DNA of 35,123 nucleotides. Origin: Treponema sp. (GTDB lineage: Bacteria; Spirochaetota; Spirochaetia; Treponematales; Treponemataceae). Below are positions 16,788-23,439 of this stretch, piece by piece. Both the position numbers and the translations under genes were made by a program. How positions within the stretch are numbered: the stretch's first letter is position 1; each line of letters starts with the position of its first letter. The DNA lies in contig JAEDCY010000025.1 of NCBI GenBank assembly GCA_016293915.1, positions 1 to 35,123 of the forward strand. The letters run 5' to 3'. The notes beneath the pieces were generated by a model. The model saw only the letters and a program-made list of their open reading frames with translations. It searched no databases and was not told the origin of the DNA.

Positions 16788-16985
16788 TTATCAGAGAAGC
16801 CTGGTTCCAATGCTAATCTAAAGGTTTGGGGTGTATCTACTAAACATCCTGGAGTTGAAAAAGAACTTTGTTCCGCAAGTAAAGCTGCAGCTGCAAAGTC
16901 TCAGGCCGCATCTGCAGAATATTTTAAAGGCTGGCTCACAAACCGTTTCACCGCAGTAGATAACATAATCAAAAATTTAAAATAA
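16788..16985 (+). pseudogene. Remnant of a small gene truncated at its 5' end by a family B repeat
   Basis: The open frame carries a protein-like sequence: NLKVWGVSTKHPGVEKEL, then an Ala-rich helix (SASKAAAAKSQAASAEYF) and a C-terminal KGWLTNRFTAVDNIIKNLK before TAA. Codon use looks like a real gene. No ATG is in frame; the frame only opens through a TTG at 16749 inside the repeat, so the natural start seems replaced by the repeat. A genuine TTG-started 78-residue protein cannot be excluded. No function recognised. Confidence 0.35.
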
Positions 16986-17023
16986 CTAATCTTTTTTCTC
17001 CAATGGCCGAAAATTTCAATAGG

Positions 17024-17101
17024 GCGGTTTGGTGGTAAAGCTAAAAAATGCTTTCGCATTTTTCTTAACGCTTTGCTATTTATCACCGGCCGCCAGCGGC
17101 C
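17024..17101. repeat. Nested palindromic element with two hairpins
   Basis: The outer arms GGTGGTAAA (about 17030) and TTTATCACC (about 17078) pair except one base. Inside is a perfect 8-bp hairpin AAAAATGC / GCATTTTT (17044-17063). Immediately after lies a GC-rich perfect hairpin GGCCGC-CA-GCGGCC (17088-17101). It ends just before the ribosome site of the next gene, so it could terminate upstream reading or affect the 5' UTR. Confidence 0.5.
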
Positions 17102-17118
17102 TTACTCAGGAGTAAAAA

Positions 17119-17496
17119 ATGACAAGTGCTATTGGAAATTTCAGTAATGCTTATTCATATAGCGGAGCTATTGGTGCTTCCGCCGGAAAGCTTTATGTTC
17201 CTGTAAGCCGTTCTGCCCTTCTTTATTCACACTTCGACCATGTTTCAGGTGTTGCAGCCGGAAACGGACAGCAGGGTGTTTCTATCAGCAAAATCAGAAT
17301 CTTAAACTCTCTTATAGACCGAATGGCCGCAATCAAAAATCAGCCAAAAGAATCAGTTTCAGATATCAGCGACGATCAGGCTCAGGCACTCATTGAACAG
17401 TATCAGAAGCAGATTCAGCAGACCGTAGCACAGCAGTCGTTTATGCTTGCCGGAGCTCAGCCAATGGCAGGCGTGCTTTTTCAGATAGACGCATAA
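17119..17496 (+). CDS. Small hypothetical protein (125 aa)
   Basis: No family recognised. The N-terminal half is Gly/Ser/Ala/Tyr-rich (IGNFSNAYSYSGAIGASAGK), and the second half is helical (ISKIRILNSLIDRMAAIKN) and Gln-rich (QALIEQYQKQIQQTVAQQS). There is no classical signal peptide or long membrane segment. CAGGAG lies 8 nt before the ATG. Codon use fits the neighbours. It lies between a palindromic element and a hairpin, so it is likely monocistronic. The composition resembles secretion- or surface-appendage-associated small proteins, but I would not assign that. Confidence 0.6.
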   Translation: MTSAIGNFSNAYSYSGAIGASAGKLYVPVSRSALLYSHFDHVSGVAAGNGQQGVSISKIRILNSLIDRMAAIKNQPKESVSDISDDQAQALIEQYQKQIQQTVAQQSFMLAGAQPMAGVLFQIDA

Positions 17497-17500
17497 CACT

Positions 17501-17521
17501 GAGCCTTGCAAGAAGGGGCTC
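17501..17521 (+). terminator. Weak hairpin after the small hypothetical gene
   Basis: GAGCC and GGCTC (17501-17505 and 17517-17521) pair around an 11-nt loop 5 bp after the stop codon. No clean T-run follows, so it is a weak terminator candidate. Confidence 0.25.
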
Positions 17522-17530
17522 CTCCCTCAT

Positions 17531-17559
17531 TTGAAAAAAATCCGTTAAATCACTATACT
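17531..17559 (+). promoter_or_regulatory. Sigma70-type promoter of purF-like gene
   Basis: TTGAAA (17531-17536), a 17-nt spacer and TATACT (17554-17559) match the consensus at 5 of 6 positions in each box. The start of transcription would be near 17566, giving a short leader with AGGAAG before the ATG at 17590. Confidence 0.65.
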
Positions 17560-17589
17560 ATCCACATATTTTTTTATAGGAAGCGAAAA

Positions 17590-19005
17590 ATGGGCGGATA
17601 TTTTGGCGTTGCGTCTAAAGACGACTGTGCGTTGGATTTATTTTTCGGAGTAGATTATCATTCACATTTGGGAACTCGCCGCGGTGGTATTGCGGTAGTA
17701 ACTCCGGACGGGCACTTTTCGCGTTCCATCCACAATATTCAGAACTCTCCATTCCGTACAAAGTTTGAAAACGATATGGAAGATCTGCACGGAAAATTGG
17801 GTATTGGATGTATTTCGGATTATGAGCCACAGCCTCTGCTTGTGCACTCTCACCTTGGAAACTTTGCAATCACAACAGTTGGAATCGTTACAAATAAAGA
17901 CGAACTTGTAAAAGAAGTTCTTGATTCAGGTTATACTCACTTCCTGGAAATGAGCGGCGGTGAAATCAATCAGACAGAACTCATTGTTGCACTTTTGAAT
18001 CACAAAGACACGATCGTAGATGGAATTAAATTCGTTCAGGAAAAAATCAAAGGTTCTATTTCCATGCTGCTTTTGACTGCCGAAGGTATTTACGCTGCCC
18101 GCGACAAGCTTGGCCGTACTCCAATTCAGATTGGACATAAAGAAGGTGCTTTCTGTGCAAGCTTTGAGAACTTTGCATACGCTAATCTTGGATACACAGA
18201 TTATCATGAACTTGGTCCTGCAGAAATCGTTTTCTTCAATGCTGATAAAATGGAAGTACTGCAGCAGCCTGGTAAAGAGATGAAGATTTGTACCTTCCTC
18301 TGGATTTACTACGGCTACCCTACTGCCTGCTATGAAGGCGTAAATGTCGAAGCAATGCGCTACAACTGTGGCCGCTACCTTGCCCGCCGCGACAAAGATT
18401 CAGTTCACCCGGATGCAGTTGCCGGAGTTCCAGACAGTGGAACAGCACATGCCGTTGGTTACGCAAACGAAGCCGGCATTTCATTCACGCGTCCATTTAT
18501 TAAATACACCCCAACCTGGTCACGTTCTTTCATGCCAACAAATCAGGATATAAGAAATCAGGTTGCTCATATGAAACTTATTCCTATTCAGGATTTGATT
18601 AAGGGCAAAAAGATTCTTTTGATTGACGATTCGATTGTCCGCGGAACTCAGCTTAGAGAAACAACTGAATACCTTTACAAGAGCGGAGCAAAAGAAGTAC
18701 ATATCCGTCCGGCTTGTCCACCACTTGTTTATGGCTGTAAATATTTGAACTTCAGCCGCTCAAAGAGCGAAATGGATTTGATTACCCGCCGCATCATCCG
18801 CGACTTTGAAGGCGAAAATGTAAGCGAAGAAACACTTGCAAAATACTGCGACCCGGACACTCCAGAATACGCAAAGATGGTAGAAGAAATCAGAAAACAG
18901 CTGCACTTTACAAGTCTGCGCTTCCACCGACTCGACGACATGCTGGACAGCACCGGCCTGCCACACGAGAAACTTTGCACTTACTGCTGGAATGGTAAAG
19001 AATAG
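17590..19005 (+). CDS. purF: Amidophosphoribosyltransferase (PurF) homologue lacking the N-terminal catalytic cysteine
   Basis: Homologue of the enzyme that makes 5-phosphoribosylamine from PRPP and glutamine, the first step of purine synthesis. It is 471 aa, the normal length. The glutaminase domain normally starts with Met-Cys or a short propeptide then Cys; here it starts MGGYFGVASKDD, with glycine at the nucleophile position and no cysteine nearby. The PRPP-binding loop ILLIDDSIVRGTQL (342-355) is intact. Cysteines C234, C383, C463 and C466 fit the four Fe-S cluster ligands of Bacillus-type PurF. I recall similar Cys-less homologues in anaerobic gut bacteria. It may use ammonia, or do another PRPP or regulatory task. 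No other purine genes are nearby. Confidence 0.85.
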   Translation: MGGYFGVASKDDCALDLFFGVDYHSHLGTRRGGIAVVTPDGHFSRSIHNIQNSPFRTKFENDMEDLHGKLGIGCISDYEPQPLLVHSHLGNFAITTVGIVTNKDELVKEVLDSGYTHFLEMSGGEINQTELIVALLNHKDTIVDGIKFVQEKIKGSISMLLLTAEGIYAARDKLGRTPIQIGHKEGAFCASFENFAYANLGYTDYHELGPAEIVFFNADKMEVLQQPGKEMKICTFLWIYYGYPTACYEGVNVEAMRYNCGRYLARRDKDSVHPDAVAGVPDSGTAHAVGYANEAGISFTRPFIKYTPTWSRSFMPTNQDIRNQVAHMKLIPIQDLIKGKKILLIDDSIVRGTQLRETTEYLYKSGAKEVHIRPACPPLVYGCKYLNFSRSKSEMDLITRRIIRDFEGENVSEETLAKYCDPDTPEYAKMVEEIRKQLHFTSLRFHRLDDMLDSTGLPHEKLCTYCWNGKE

Positions 19006-19041
19006 ATTGCCACGTCGCCCTTCGGGCTCCTCGCAATGACG
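19005..19041. repeat. Palindromic intergenic repeat, family C
   Basis: The sequence starts GATTGCCACGTCGCCC and ends CTCCTCGCAATGACG; its centre is the hairpin GCCC-TTC-GGGC. It abuts the purF-like stop codon. The reverse complement form (CATTGCGAGGAGC...) is a pattern I recognise as a widespread intergenic repeat in several bacterial phyla. Confidence 0.6.
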
Positions 19042-19070
19042 TTGCACCTTTTATTTAGCAGTATTTCTTA

Positions 19071-19099
19071 TTGTAATATTTTGTAAATTATACTATACT
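19071..19099 (+). promoter_or_regulatory. Promoter of the putative type I toxin mRNA
   Basis: TTGTAA (19071-19076), a 17-nt spacer and TATACT (19094-19099). A second overlapping TATACT lies at 19089-19094. Transcription should start near 19106, about 58 nt before the toxin ATG. Confidence 0.6.
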
Positions 19100-19105
19100 A
19101 ATAAA

Positions 19106-19137
19106 GTGTACCACAGTAGTGGTAGGCTGAACCTCCG
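19106..19137 (+). repeat. Left arm of inverted repeat flanking the toxin-antitoxin locus
   Basis: GGCTGAACCTCCG (19125-19137) is an exact inverted copy of 19339-19351. The similarity extends outward, AAGTG[T/C]ACCAC appearing at both ends. In the toxin mRNA this arm is in the 5' leader, and its CCTCC can pair with the GGAGG ribosome site at 19153-19157. Confidence 0.7.
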
Positions 19138-19163
19138 AATTCATAAGAACGAGGAGGCCTGCT

Positions 19164-19283
19164 ATGACAGGATACGAAAGCATTACGCTTCTTTGTACAA
19201 TTGTAACAACAGCTATTACAGTTGTATCGTTTGTCTTTGCTATACGCAAGGCTCTCGACAAAAAAAGAAAAAAACGCAAGTAG
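19164..19283 (+). CDS. Putative holin-like type I toxin, small membrane peptide (39 aa)
   Basis: The peptide starts MTGYESITLL, has one hydrophobic segment of about 20 residues (roughly 8-27) and ends in a very basic tail KALDKKRKKRK. This matches the layout of putative holin-like toxins (M-x-x-YE-x-x-x-L, one membrane span, charged tail) of TxpA/Fst-style type I systems. The ribosome site GAGGAGG at 19151-19157 is near perfect. The gene has its own promoter, a complementary convergent transcript and a shared terminator, as expected for a type I toxin kept silent by antisense RNA. Overproduction would be expected to damage the membrane. Function is inferred; no homology search was possible. 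Confidence 0.65.
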   Translation: MTGYESITLLCTIVTTAITVVSFVFAIRKALDKKRKKRK

Positions 19284-19291
19284 AAAAAAAG

Positions 19292-19326
19292 AAAGCCTAC
19301 GCTAACTGTACTTTCGCGTAGGCTTT
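19292..19326. terminator. Bidirectional terminator shared by toxin mRNA and antisense RNA
   Basis: A perfect 11-bp stem (AAAGCCTACGC at 19292-19302, GCGTAGGCTTT at 19316-19326) with a 13-nt loop. It is followed by TTTTATA on the plus strand and by CTTTTTTTC on the minus strand, so it can terminate both convergent transcripts. Confidence 0.8.
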
Positions 19327-19338
19327 TATAAGCACTAA

Positions 19339-19371
19339 CGGAGGTTCAGCCACATTGCCGTGGTGCACTTC
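19339..19371 (-). repeat. Right arm of inverted repeat flanking the toxin-antitoxin locus
   Basis: CGGAGGTTCAGCC (19339-19351) is the exact inverse of 19125-19137, with weaker matching outward to GTGGTGCACTT. It forms the 5' end of the antisense RNA. Confidence 0.7.
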
Positions 19372-19378
19372 CTTTTTA

Positions 19379-19406
19379 AATATACTATATTGTTCTAAAA
19401 TGTCAA
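19379..19406 (-). promoter_or_regulatory. Promoter of the antisense RNA
   Basis: On the minus strand a perfect TTGACA (19406-19401), a 16-nt spacer and TATATT (19384-19379). This is the best sigma70-type match in the window, as expected for an abundant antitoxin RNA. It lies within 10 bp of the esterase stop codon. Confidence 0.7.
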
Positions 19407-19413
19407 GAATAAA

Positions 19414-21504
19414 TCATTTACCCTGCACAATCCTGAACGGAGCTGCCGGCAGCTGGTTTCTTGAATAAAGATTTACAGGAGCCGGGCTGTCTGCCCAGAG
19501 GTAGCGGAGTTCAAGCACATCTCCGAGCCCGCGCGGAACATCAACCTCAACTGTGTAATCATCTATCAGTTTAGCATCGGCTTCGATTACGCCTTCTGTA
19601 CCCTTCTTGCTGTAGAGCAGGCTGAAACCGTAAACAACCTTGTCCTTGCTTTCGCTGTTCAAGTCTGCGCGTTTGCCACGCACTGTGTGAGCCACTAATG
19701 CTGAGTTTCCGCAGTCGAATCTTACTCTGAACCGGCCATGCTTAAACTCGCAGAACTCGGCCTTCGGCGAAGCAGAGATAAAGTTTTTGCCATAGGCAAT
19801 TCTCAAGGCTTCTTTTGCGGCACGCGAACCGATAGTCTTTTTCTTTTCCGGGTGAAGATCGTTCCACTCGCCCGCGTCGATTGCTACAACAAGGCCGGTG
19901 TCTCCGGCGATGTCGGCAACATCAGCTTCAACCTGGCGGATATTTGCCCAACCGCCATCCTTACTTGCAATATCTTCATTCCATCCATCGCTCCAGTTAG
20001 GAAGCTGAATAATTACAAATGGCAGATTTTTTGCACCATACACAAATTTGTGACGCCACAAATCAATCATCTTAAGCAGCACATCCTTGTACTCAGCAGG
20101 TCTGCCGGCATCAGATTCACCCTGATACCACAAAGCACCGGCAATTGCATGTTTAAAACATGGAGCCAGCATAGAATTGTAAAGTGCAGTAGGAAGCCAC
20201 TCAAAGAACATCTGAGGAGGACAATCACGAAGCTGAACATCCACCTTCATCTTCCATTCACCGCTCAAATCAATTCGCTCCCCATCAAGCGGGTACAAGG
20301 ATTCTGTACGTTCTTCAAAATTTCTGCAGGCACATGGAGCAACAAAAGTATTATCAGTAAATAAATAATAAGGCTTTTCCTTAAAGAATCGAAGCGGCCC
20401 GTTTGCACTATTTTTCTGAACTCGAACAGCAATCACATTTTTTCCTTCATGCAAAGTTCCTTTAGGAACCGGATAGCGGCGAGGAGGATAACAATAAGGT
20501 GTACTTCCAACCTGAAGGCCATTTACCCAGACTGTATCAGCATCAACGATTGTGCCCATCCAGAGCCAGGTTTTAAATGTATCAAAATGCCGAACCTGCT
20601 CTGCGGTTAACTCAACAATTTTCTTAAACCAGTAGAAGCCTGCACTTTCTACCTTAAAATCTTCAGGCAAAGTTACAGTCTTCCAGCCATCAACTTCTTC
20701 ACAAGCTTCATCAAACATCTTTTCAGGAGCAGCTGCCTTACCATAAAGCTCATCAAACCAGGCTTTCTGTTCTTCTGCGGTTTCCTTCTGTTTTGCAGCA
20801 GCCCTGCCCTCTGCCAGATACTCTACAATCTGTTTCAGATATTCTTTTTTATCGCCCATCTCTTCCAGAGCTTTCTGACTCAACCAGGAAGCAATTGGAG
20901 ATCCACCCTGGCTTGCATTGATAATTCCAACCGGAACATCAAGTTCAGAAGAAAGTTTCTTTGCGAAAAAATATCCGGTTCCAGACATTCCTCCGAGAGT
21001 TTCTGGCGAAGCACAAACCCAATGAACACCACCGCTTATATTTTCAGCCTTTGTTCCTTCATCAGCATTCGACTCCCAGCCCACATCAACAATCTCATCC
21101 TTCTCGCCATCCAGTGACCAGTTAATCGGAATCGTAATCATGCGGATTCTTTCATTACGAGGCAGTTCAAAATCTTCCGGATAAGAAAACTTCATGCGCT
21201 CCATAGGAAGCTGTGCGTTAGACTGGCCCGAGCTCACCCAGACTTCACCAACATAGATATCTGTAAATTCAACGTTATTCTTATCGCAGCGAATATTCAT
21301 TTCGAAAGGTCCACCAGCCTCCCCCGGACTAAATTCAATTTTCCAGTTTCCATCCTCGTCCGACTGAGTTATTGAAGTAGTGCCACGGAATTCCATAATA
21401 ACGTCAGAGTATACCTCTGCCGTTCCGTAAATGCAGTTAATCTTATTTCGCTGCAGAACCATCCCCGAGCCTACAATTCCTTTGATTTTAAATGTACCTT
21501 TCAA
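19414..21504 (-). CDS. SGNH-type carbohydrate esterase (sialate O-acetylesterase family) with inserted jelly-roll domain
   Basis: A 696-residue esterase of the family annotated as sialate 9-O-acetylesterase. VWVSSGQSNAQLPM holds the nucleophile serine (S95), ALWYQGESDAGR (~455-466) is the second conserved block, and GEWNDLHP (~545-552) supplies the Asp and His. A GH2-like jelly-roll lies in the middle (VWVNGLQVGSTPYCYPPRRY... GKNVIAVRVQ). No signal peptide, so it acts in the cytoplasm. The start is taken as TTG at 21504, preceded by AGGAGA with good spacing; an upstream in-frame start would translate a family A repeat. It lies downstream of a GH43 gene on the same strand, so its substrate is more likely acetylated xylo-oligosaccharide than sialic acid. 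Confidence 0.85.
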   Translation of the reverse strand: MKGTFKIKGIVGSGMVLQRNKINCIYGTAEVYSDVIMEFRGTTSITQSDEDGNWKIEFSPGEAGGPFEMNIRCDKNNVEFTDIYVGEVWVSSGQSNAQLPMERMKFSYPEDFELPRNERIRMITIPINWSLDGEKDEIVDVGWESNADEGTKAENISGGVHWVCASPETLGGMSGTGYFFAKKLSSELDVPVGIINASQGGSPIASWLSQKALEEMGDKKEYLKQIVEYLAEGRAAAKQKETAEEQKAWFDELYGKAAAPEKMFDEACEEVDGWKTVTLPEDFKVESAGFYWFKKIVELTAEQVRHFDTFKTWLWMGTIVDADTVWVNGLQVGSTPYCYPPRRYPVPKGTLHEGKNVIAVRVQKNSANGPLRFFKEKPYYLFTDNTFVAPCACRNFEERTESLYPLDGERIDLSGEWKMKVDVQLRDCPPQMFFEWLPTALYNSMLAPCFKHAIAGALWYQGESDAGRPAEYKDVLLKMIDLWRHKFVYGAKNLPFVIIQLPNWSDGWNEDIASKDGGWANIRQVEADVADIAGDTGLVVAIDAGEWNDLHPEKKKTIGSRAAKEALRIAYGKNFISASPKAEFCEFKHGRFRVRFDCGNSALVAHTVRGKRADLNSESKDKVVYGFSLLYSKKGTEGVIEADAKLIDDYTVEVDVPRGLGDVLELRYLWADSPAPVNLYSRNQLPAAPFRIVQGK

Positions 21505-21526
21505 TTTTATTCTCCTGTTATGTACC

Positions 21527-21565
21527 GGTGGTTGAGTAGTCGCAAGGCGACGTATCGAAACCACC
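21527..21565. repeat. Palindromic intergenic repeat, family A (copy 2)
   Basis: GGTGGTT and AACCACC arms flank GAGTA, an inner hairpin GTCGC-AAG-GCGAC and GTATCGA. It lies upstream of the esterase ribosome site and is inverted relative to copy 3. Confidence 0.75.
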
Positions 21566-21584
21566 ATATGCCTTTCTTTTAACT

Positions 21585-21618
21585 GTGGTTTCGATACGGC
21601 TTCGCCTACTCAACCACC
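21585..21618. repeat. Palindromic intergenic repeat, family A (copy 3, inverted)
   Basis: GTGGTTTCGATACGG ... CCTACTCAACCACC is the inverse orientation of copy 2, with a variant centre (GGC-TTC-GCC). Copies 2 and 3 together could fold into a large cruciform in the GH43-esterase gap. Confidence 0.75.
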
Positions 21619-21633
21619 CTATATCATTTTACA

Positions 21634-23244
21634 CTAACAAAACCATTCTCTTCCACTATTTTCGTAGCGGAACCAGTCAAAATCTGAAAAGAATTTCTTT
21701 TCTTTATAGTCGCCGCCACTCACCGCAAACATACCTACTACAGTTCCAACAAAGCCACCGGCAACATCTGTACTCAAAATGCTGGCATCAATATTTTCTG
21801 CCAACAGCAACATGTTACGTTCATCAGGTCCATACTCAAAACGCAATTTTTGATGTTCGGCAACGACCCTCAGAGTTATAGTGACAACCTTACGACCGCC
21901 AGTCATTACCTCTTCTGCAAGAATAGTCTCCTCGCCTTCCTGTGTCCTTACCAGCTGCAGCACTATGATTTTTCCTTTAAGAACAATCTGAAGCCGATAA
22001 TTATAGTTTTCATTCTGAAATAAAATTATGCCCGTTGTATCTTCATTTTCATCAAAATGTGCTTCCAGTCTTGCACTTGCTTCGTAACTAAAGCCAGTCT
22101 GGCGGCGCAGCAGCATAGAAATATTTCCGCTGCCAGTTACAGGTTCACCACCATAAATTCTAAGAACACCGGATTCTTCCTTACAGTTACAAAAGTCACT
22201 GGCTGGTCTGCGAAGGCTAAGCCAGTAAGGAGCAATTACATTAGAATTAAAATCATCGACTGCGGGGAAAGCAATTGCATCTGCATCATCATAATCACGC
22301 TTTACAACGTGTCCACTCAAACTGTAGGCATTTTCCACAAGTCCAGTTTCCCAGCTTGCAACTGGCCAGCCATCTTCCCATATAACCGGAACCAGAAAAG
22401 TTTCGCGCCCCATGTTACAGAAACGATGGCCTGCTTCACCATAAGGTCTGCTAGCCAGACAGCAGAGCCACCATTTATTGTCCGCACAAACAAGATCTGC
22501 ATGTCCTACATTCCGAATGCGCGCAGTATTTCCGAGGTGACGGTGGGTTAAAATCGGGTTAGAAGGTTTTCCTATCCACTCGCCGTCTATCGTCTCACAG
22601 CGCGCCACACATACCGCATGATTATTACCCGTTCCGCCTTCTGCATGAATCAGATAATACATACCGTTGATTTTGTAGATATGCGGTCCTTCCGGCCAGA
22701 CACAGTCGCGCAAAGCACCGCGCCAGATACCTTTTGATTCGCCATACAGTCTGCCTGTAGAAAGATCAATTTTTTGAATCCAGATTTCCCAGTTACCCTC
22801 ATACTTTGGTCCCTCAGGAGCCGGCCGGGTTCCAATATACCAGGAAGTTCCATCATCATCAAAGAAAAGCGATGGATCAATACCTTCCGCTCCTTCAATC
22901 ACAACAGGGTTAGACCACGGGCCTTCTGCTCTGTCTGCTGTAACAAAAAAGTTTCCGATTTTATCTACCTGAGTACAAATGCAGTAGAATTTCCCCCCAT
23001 GAAAACGGATTGTTGGAGCAAAAAGCCCGCGGGAAACTCCAGCACCGGTAAAATCCAGCTGCTCAGGCCGGTCTATCACATTACCAATCTGCTCCCAGGT
23101 AACAAGATTCCTGCTCTTAAAAATGGGCAAACCCGGCAAATATGAAAAAGAAGAACAGACAAGATAATAATATCCCCCCGCCTCGCAGATAGAAGGATCC
23201 GGATAAAACCCCGGCAAGATTGGATTTATAATTCGTGCTGCCAT
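21634..23244 (-). CDS. Intracellular GH43 beta-xylosidase / alpha-L-arabinofuranosidase
   Basis: A 536-residue inverting glycosidase of GH43. The catalytic base is in FYPDPS (D16), the pKa-modulating aspartate in EGIDPSLFF (D123) and the general acid in VWPEGPHIYK (E185). The five-blade propeller spans about 1-310. The C-terminal ~200 residues form the concanavalin-like beta-sandwich usual in xylosidase-type GH43 (DDFNSNVIAPYW..., GFSYEASARLE, TTGIILFQNENYNY). No signal peptide, so it should cleave imported xylo-oligosaccharides. GAGG lies before the ATG. It is the upstream gene of a probable pair with the SGNH esterase; the 129-bp gap holds two palindromic repeats. Xylosidase versus arabinofuranosidase cannot be settled by eye. 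Confidence 0.9.
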   Translation of the reverse strand: MAARIINPILPGFYPDPSICEAGGYYYLVCSSFSYLPGLPIFKSRNLVTWEQIGNVIDRPEQLDFTGAGVSRGLFAPTIRFHGGKFYCICTQVDKIGNFFVTADRAEGPWSNPVVIEGAEGIDPSLFFDDDGTSWYIGTRPAPEGPKYEGNWEIWIQKIDLSTGRLYGESKGIWRGALRDCVWPEGPHIYKINGMYYLIHAEGGTGNNHAVCVARCETIDGEWIGKPSNPILTHRHLGNTARIRNVGHADLVCADNKWWLCCLASRPYGEAGHRFCNMGRETFLVPVIWEDGWPVASWETGLVENAYSLSGHVVKRDYDDADAIAFPAVDDFNSNVIAPYWLSLRRPASDFCNCKEESGVLRIYGGEPVTGSGNISMLLRRQTGFSYEASARLEAHFDENEDTTGIILFQNENYNYRLQIVLKGKIIVLQLVRTQEGEETILAEEVMTGGRKVVTITLRVVAEHQKLRFEYGPDERNMLLLAENIDASILSTDVAGGFVGTVVGMFAVSGGDYKEKKFFSDFDWFRYENSGREWFC

Positions 23245-23261
23245 AAATTCCTCAATGAAAG

Positions 23262-23320
23262 GTCATCCTGAACTTGTTTCAGGATCTCATTAAAAGATTC
23301 CGAAACAAGTTCGGAATAAC
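23262..23320. repeat. Palindromic intergenic repeat, family B (copy 2, complete)
   Basis: Two hairpins in a row: CCTGAA-CTTGT-TTCAGG then TTCCGAA-ACAAG-TTCGGAA, with GTCAT at the left end and ATAAC at the right end, the inverse of GTTAT. It lies upstream of the GH43 start and the divergent giant gene. Confidence 0.8.
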
Positions 23321-23439
23321 TTTGCATAATACTAGAATACCACTATCTGAATTATTTTTATAGAAGGAAAGTCCCCTATTCATTGTAGAAAAATCTTCTA
23401 TAAATGATACAATAATTAGCCGAAAATAATATAGAAGAT

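Larger units (their letters stand above)
19284..19372 (-). ncRNA. Putative antisense RNA antitoxin
   Basis: A near-consensus minus-strand promoter would start transcription near 19372. The RNA would run about 85-90 nt and end at the hairpin 19292-19326 followed by a run of seven T on that strand. It overlaps the 3' end of the toxin transcript and has no open frame of note. It begins with the same AACCTCCG-containing sequence as the toxin mRNA leader, which could pair with the toxin ribosome site. Confidence 0.55.

Noticed and set aside
19106..19371. Insertion sequence or MITE suggested by the inverted repeats around the small peptide
   Set aside because: No target duplication was seen and there is no transposase; two promoters and a shared terminator fit a toxin-antitoxin locus better. 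Kept as an alternative only.
19414..21504. Sialic-acid-specific esterase
   Set aside because: The family name suggests it, but the GH43 neighbour and lack of sialidase or nan genes favour a xylan-type substrate.
21505..21567. Longer N-terminus of the esterase
   Set aside because: The extra residues are encoded by a family A repeat; the TTG at 21504 has an AGGAGA site at the right distance.
19738..22551. Plus-strand open frames of 208 and 164 codons opposite the esterase and GH43 genes
   Set aside because: Both are shadows of well-supported enzymes with intact catalytic motifs on the other strand.
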